Shown here one piece after another: positions 27,821-30,991 of a stretch of DNA of 30,991 nucleotides. Source of the stretch: a virus; the IMG/VR virus record IMGVR_UViG_3300038410_000092, positions 1 to 30,991 of that record; one strand, 5' to 3'. Made by a program: the position numbers and the translations under genes. Position 1 is the stretch's first letter. Every line of letters starts with the position of its first letter. The notes under the pieces were generated by a model that saw only the letters and a program-made list of their open reading frames with translations, ran no database searches and was not told the origin of the DNA.

Positions 27821-28575
27821 TCAGTCCTTCGCTGGGGCGAGCCAGAGGGCGTCCAGTTCGCGCAGGATCGCCACCTCCGTCGGGCTCAGGCTGCGCCCGG
27901 TGAGCCGCGCCCAGGCGTCCAGCTCGGCGTAGCTGAACCGCTGCGGCACCCCCTTCGGCATGGGCCGGCTGACGCCGAGCTCGACGAAGCCCATCCACAG
28001 GTCGGCGAATTCTTCCGGTAGGGCGGGGCCCGCCAGCGCCTCGGCCGCCCCTGGCGCGCTGAATCGGGCGGCGTGTTCGAGGTGTGCCCGCCGCGTGCGG
28101 CCGTCGCCCTGCGGCTCCAGCATGCGCCGCTCATGGCGGGCGAAGGCGATCAGCTGCTCGCGGACCCCGGCAAGAAATTTGCGCGCTTCCCGGCGAACTC
28201 GATGACCTGCTCGAATATCCAGGAGTGCTGCTCGAGCACGCGCGCGACGTTCGCCGGCGTGCATTCCATCGCCGCTTCGCCCTTCTCGAAGATGAGCGCC
28301 GCCGGCTTGCCGTCGACCGACCACGCGCACACGAGTGTGGCGTAAAGCTCGATCGTCTCGGCGTTGAGCTCCGCCTCGGAGGGCTTGCGCGGCAGGATCT
28401 CCTTGCGCCGGCGCAGCTGCGCCTTGAGCTTCTCCTGGTAGGCCATGCTGTCGATGCCGCGCACCCGGAAGACCACCTTCGTGACGTTGCCCGAGGGGTC
28501 GAGGAGCGGCATCTCGGCGCCTTCCTCGGCCCGCGGCCGGACGTCGAACGAGGAGAGATCGAGGATCTCGCTCAT
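27821..28575 (-). CDS. Tail assembly chaperone GT fusion, produced by -1 frameshift
   Basis: A 251-aa product formed when ribosomes reading the G gene slip back one base at AAATTTC (28174-28180) and continue in the T frame to 27821. The T part (FLAGVREQLIAFARHERRM, then FADLWMGFVELGVSRPMP and LTGRSLSPTEVAILRELDALWL) has no start codon with a ribosome site of its own. This is the arrangement of lambda G/GT, where both forms bind the tape measure and recruit tail tube subunits. Slippery heptamer, frame relation and location all agree. Confidence 0.82.
28150..28575 (-). CDS. Tail assembly chaperone G
   Basis: Encodes 141 aa starting on an ATGA overlap with the tail tube gene. It is a small soluble protein (LDLSSFDVRPRAEEGAEMPL, VTKVVFRVRGIDSMAYQEKL) with a helical second half. 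This is the standard unshifted chaperone product. Its last eight codons follow the slippery heptamer at 28174-28180, so a minority of ribosomes make the longer GT form. Confidence 0.83.
   Translation of the reverse strand: MSEILDLSSFDVRPRAEEGAEMPLLDPSGNVTKVVFRVRGIDSMAYQEKLKAQLRRRKEILPRKPSEAELNAETIELYATLVCAWSVDGKPAALIFEKGEAAMECTPANVARVLEQHSWIFEQVIEFAGKRANFLPGSASS
28174..28180 (-). other. Slippery heptamer A AAT TTC for -1 frameshifting
   Basis: Minus-strand AAATTTC lies in the G frame as A-AAT-TTC, the X-XXY-YYZ form. After slipping, tRNAs re-pair with AAA and TTT, and the T frame continues. The G stop follows 8 codons later. Confidence 0.8.
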
Positions 28576-29795
28576 GCGAGCGAATCCTGGATATAGAGCG
28601 AGGTCTGCTCCTGCTGCTGGCCGGAGCCGCCGCCGGCGTTATACGTGCCCATGAAGGGCAGCGTGCGGATCAGGCTCTTGTCGCCGTCGTCCTTGTCGGC
28701 ACCGGTGAACTTGAGGAGCGGCACCGTGAAGCCCACGAAGTCCGCTGCGGCGCCGGCGCCGTTCGCGAAGGCCCCCATGAGCGCGCACTGTGTCTCGTTG
28801 AGGAAGTAATCGCGCAGCGTCGCGTCCGGAAAGTAGGCGGTGAGCTGGCCGTCGACGAGGATCCGCCCGGGGTTGATGGCCTGATAGGTCGACGCGCCGG
28901 CCGCCGGATCCGGCGCCGCGTTCTTCTTCACCGAGAGCGTGAGCCCGGTCACGTAGGCGATCTGCCCGGGCGAGGCGGGAGCGCCGAGCACGAACACCGA
29001 GCTCGCCGAGTGGCAGATGTCGGAGGTCGTCTCGGCCGTCGGGGTGGTGAAGTATTGCGACGTCGCCGTGGTCATGTCCTTGCCGAGCATAGCCATCGTG
29101 AGCTCGATGTTGCCGTCGGTCGGAATCGAGAGGCCGAGCTCGTTTATCTTGAGTCCGAGATAGAGCTCCGACTGGTTGATGTCGGAGTGCCAGTCCTCGA
29201 AGGCGAAGGAGTCGTCCGTGTGGCCCGACGAAGGCGCATAGGTCACCTTGCCCGTCGGCGTCCAGGTCGCGGAGCTGACCGGTCCCTCGGCCACGAGCGC
29301 CACGCCGTTCAGCGGCAGTACGGTGAGGATGGTCGCCGTGAGCGAGAGCACGAGCAGGTTCTTGTTCAGGTTCGCCGCGTTGAAGCTGCCCGCGGTGAGC
29401 CGCCCGACCTGCCCCTGCTTGATGCCGTCGGTGAGCCAGGAGCCGGCGCTGCGCGTCACCGTGTAGGTCGGCCCGCTCCCGGCGATGGTGATCGAGAGCG
29501 AGGAGATGGCCGTCACGGTGGCGAACGCCTTGCGCACGCCGTCGGCGAGGAAGTCCTTGAACGTCCCCGGCGAGAGCTTGCCGGCAAACTGCGCCTCGAC
29601 CGACTTCATCCCAAGGCGCAGGCCGGTGCGCTGCCGGTGCGACGCGATCTCGTCCGACTCGGCGGTGGTGCGCTTGAGGTTCGGCACGTGCGTCACGCGC
29701 CGCAGGAGCTGCGCGCCGGTGGCACCCGGCGCGGTGCCCCAGGCCGATTCTTTCTTGTAGCGTACCTGCTTGGCCGAGCCGTGTCCGTCCGCCAT
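28572..29795 (-). CDS. Major tail tube protein
   Basis: Encodes 407 aa from the ATG at 29795 with AGGAG upstream. It begins QVRYKKESAWGTAPG, a start typical of phage tail tube proteins. The body is beta-rich with Thr/Ser/Gly (SLSITIAGSGPTYTVTR, TWTPTGKVTYAPSSGHTDDSF). It is directly upstream of the G/GT chaperones, as in lambda, where gpV lies before G. The length is larger than lambda V and in the range of long-type tail tube proteins. Expected role: hexameric rings polymerising around the tape measure. Confidence 0.85.
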   Translation of the reverse strand: MADGHGSAKQVRYKKESAWGTAPGATGAQLLRRVTHVPNLKRTTAESDEIASHRQRTGLRLGMKSVEAQFAGKLSPGTFKDFLADGVRKAFATVTAISSLSITIAGSGPTYTVTRSAGSWLTDGIKQGQVGRLTAGSFNAANLNKNLLVLSLTATILTVLPLNGVALVAEGPVSSATWTPTGKVTYAPSSGHTDDSFAFEDWHSDINQSELYLGLKINELGLSIPTDGNIELTMAMLGKDMTTATSQYFTTPTAETTSDICHSASSVFVLGAPASPGQIAYVTGLTLSVKKNAAPDPAAGASTYQAINPGRILVDGQLTAYFPDATLRDYFLNETQCALMGAFANGAGAAADFVGFTVPLLKFTGADKDDGDKSLIRTLPFMGTYNAGGGSGQQQEQTSLYIQDSLA

Positions 29796-29804
29796 GGTGA
29801 TCTC

Positions 29805-30245
29805 CTAAAGAGCAGTGGCCGGCGCGCCAGGCGCCGTGATGTAGGGAGCCGTCAAGGTCATGCGCATGCGCGCGGCCGGCTTGTCGCCCTCGCGGTCGCG
29901 ATCGAATTCGATGCCGGAAAGGCGGATGCGCTTCGCGCCGCCCAGGTCGAGCCCGGGCGCACCGAGCGCCGTCTCGACCTCCTCGAGGATCGTGTCGCCG
30001 AGATCGTCCAGGCTCGCCGTGTCCTTGAACGAGGCCTCGACCACCACCTGCAAGTCGCGCTCGAGATGCCCGCTCGGCCCGGCACCGCCCACCCGCACCG
30101 GCTCGTCATCCGTATAGACGGTGAGCCCTGGCAGTTCCGCCTCCTGCAGTGGATAGATGCGGCCGGGAAATACCCTCGAGCCCGTCGTGGTGAGGCCCGT
30201 CAGCGCCGTCACGACCGCATCGCGGATGCTCTTGCGGACGTGCAT
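29805..30245 (-). CDS. Putative tail terminator / minor tail protein U-like
   Basis: Encodes 146 aa from the ATG at 30245, sharing a base with the upstream stop (TGATG). It starts MHVRKSIRDAVVTALTGL, followed by strands (RVFPGRIYPLQEAELPGLTVYT) and a helical segment (LDDLGDTILEEVETAL). This layout is typical of tail-terminator proteins, which cap the tail tube and connect to the head. The location just before the tail tube gene supports it. The family is judged by pattern only. Confidence 0.7.
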   Translation of the reverse strand: MHVRKSIRDAVVTALTGLTTTGSRVFPGRIYPLQEAELPGLTVYTDDEPVRVGGAGPSGHLERDLQVVVEASFKDTASLDDLGDTILEEVETALGAPGLDLGGAKRIRLSGIEFDRDREGDKPAARMRMTLTAPYITAPGAPATAL

Positions 30246-30520
30246 CAAGCCTCCAGTTGCAGCCGCACCAGCGCCCCGTCGTCGACCGGCTCGCGGTTGC
30301 GGATGGTGTAGGTCACCCCGCTGACGAGGAGCGTCTTGCCCACCGCGGCGGCCGGGAAGTCCGAGGCCTTGCCCAGGGCGACGGGGTTCGTGCCCGCCAT
30401 GCCGAGCGCCTCCTGGTAGGCGGCGTCGAAAAACACCCGGACCGCCGTCGCGCCGTCATAGGTCGCGTCCTCGGCGAGTTCGCTCGCGTAGGCGGCGTCG
30501 AGGTCGGCCTGGCCGTACAT
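30245..30520 (-). CDS. Putative head-tail joining protein (gpFII-like)
   Basis: Encodes 91 aa from the ATG at 30520. The N-terminus is helical (DLDAAYASELAEDATYDG); the rest is strand-rich (AVRVFFDAAYQEALGM, KTLLVSGVTYTIRNREPVDDGALVRLQLEA). This ending is the characteristic beta motif of lambda FII-type head-tail connectors. It lies next to the tail terminator gene, where a joining protein is expected. It is coupled to the next gene (TGATG). Confidence 0.72.
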   Translation of the reverse strand: MYGQADLDAAYASELAEDATYDGATAVRVFFDAAYQEALGMAGTNPVALGKASDFPAAAVGKTLLVSGVTYTIRNREPVDDGALVRLQLEA

Positions 30521-30529
30521 ATGTCTGGA

Positions 30530-30991
30530 CTAGAAGTGCACCCAGGCGCGCCCGGCCGGGCTCACCCGCACGCGCGCGCCGAAGGCCTCGTCCACCGCCT
30601 TGCGCGCCCCGGCGAGCGGCACGTAGTCGTCGAACACCATCAGCCCGCCCGGTGCCATGAGCGGTGCCAGGCGCTCGCAGCAGGCCTTGACGCTGCGGTA
30701 CTGGTCGCAGTCGATGTGGGCGAGCGCGATGCGCGCGAGGCCCTCCGCCTCGGCCTCCTTGAGGGTCTTGGGGAACACGCCCACCACCAGGCGCGCGTCC
30801 GGGATGGCGCGCTGCACCGCCTCGGCCGAGGTATCGGCGAATTCGCCCTTCTGGTGCACGTCGAGCGGCTCGGCGTGCGGCATGCCGGCGAAGGTGTCGA
30901 AGAGCCAGAGCGCGCGGCCGCGCTCGCGCGCCACGCCGCCCAGCACCCAGGCGCTGCCGCCCTTGTAGACGCCCACCTCGACGAAGTCGCC
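30530..30991 (-). CDS. TylF/MycF-type SAM-dependent methyltransferase, 5' end outside the window
   Basis: At least 153 codons; the frame is open to the window edge, so the N-terminus is missing. Motif I is FVEVGVYKGGSAWVLGG, followed by ALWLFDTFAGMP, the hallmark of the TylF/MycF (macrocin O-methyltransferase) family. AHIDCDQYRSVKACCERLAPLMAPGGLMVFDDY supplies the metal-binding and catalytic acidic residues. The enzyme would transfer methyl groups from SAM to a hydroxyl, in known members to sugars. It sits between the expected capsid genes and the tail genes in the late operon, which is unusual. Its substrate is unknown; glycan or protein-linked sugar modification is a guess. Confidence 0.82.
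   Translation of the reverse strand, partial: GDFVEVGVYKGGSAWVLGGVARERGRALWLFDTFAGMPHAEPLDVHQKGEFADTSAEAVQRAIPDARLVVGVFPKTLKEAEAEGLARIALAHIDCDQYRSVKACCERLAPLMAPGGLMVFDDYVPLAGARKAVDEAFGARVRVSPAGRAWVHF

Overview
This 31-kb window is a compact, GC-rich temperate phage or prophage region. Nearly every base codes, adjacent genes are mostly joined by ATGA, GTGA or TAATG overlaps, and no cellular housekeeping gene is visible. High GC with GC-ending codons, a GH19 endolysin and a lambda-type tail order suggest a siphovirus of a high-GC proteobacterium. The host group is inference, since nothing in the window identifies it. No integrase, terminase, portal or capsid gene is present, so the phage genome continues beyond the window.

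Layout. (1) 1-4.8 kb, leftward early operon: a Cro-like gene, small regulators, two unknown genes, a VapE-type primase/helicase and a zinc-finger protein that may be a late antiterminator. An array of ten octamers around a hairpin (1302-1480) lies between the last two. (2) 4.8-5.8 kb: a CI-like repressor and a lipoprotein on the + strand, closed by a terminator. A 39-bp promoter/operator module is duplicated on the two sides (4784-4822 firing left, 5784-5822 firing right). (3) 5.9-16.3 kb, rightward accessory operon: small membrane proteins, a ParB-like protein, a MazG-like pyrophosphohydrolase, a complete diversity-generating retroelement (DGR) and a Gp37/Gp68-family gene. (4) 16.3-16.7 kb: spacer between convergent operons with a GGCNN repeat, four GTTATGAAC sites and a terminator for leftward transcripts. 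(5) 16.7-31 kb, leftward late region: small lysis-end proteins, GH19 endolysin, membrane proteins, tail tip and fibre proteins, tape measure, tail chaperones with a -1 slippery site, tail tube, tail terminator and head-tail joining proteins, and a partial TylF-type methyltransferase at the right edge.

The main system is the DGR at 12.3-15.1 kb: two target genes with C-terminal variable repeats, an Avd-type accessory gene, one template repeat (TR) and a reverse transcriptase (RT). Against the 106-bp TR, one variable repeat differs at 12 positions and the other at 9. All 21 differences fall on TR adenines and none on the 72 other TR positions. The TR lies inside the open reading frame of the RT, and I find no ATG, GTG or TTG start between the TR and the RT core.

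Two related mobile elements are also present, neither part of the phage backbone. One is a complete 1808-bp IS1595-type element (6764-8571) with perfect 24-bp terminal inverted repeats and an AAAGAAAA target duplication; it splits a phage gene. The other is a 295-bp non-autonomous relative (3350-3644) with matching ends, a CGCGCATT duplication and a 76-codon ORF of its own.
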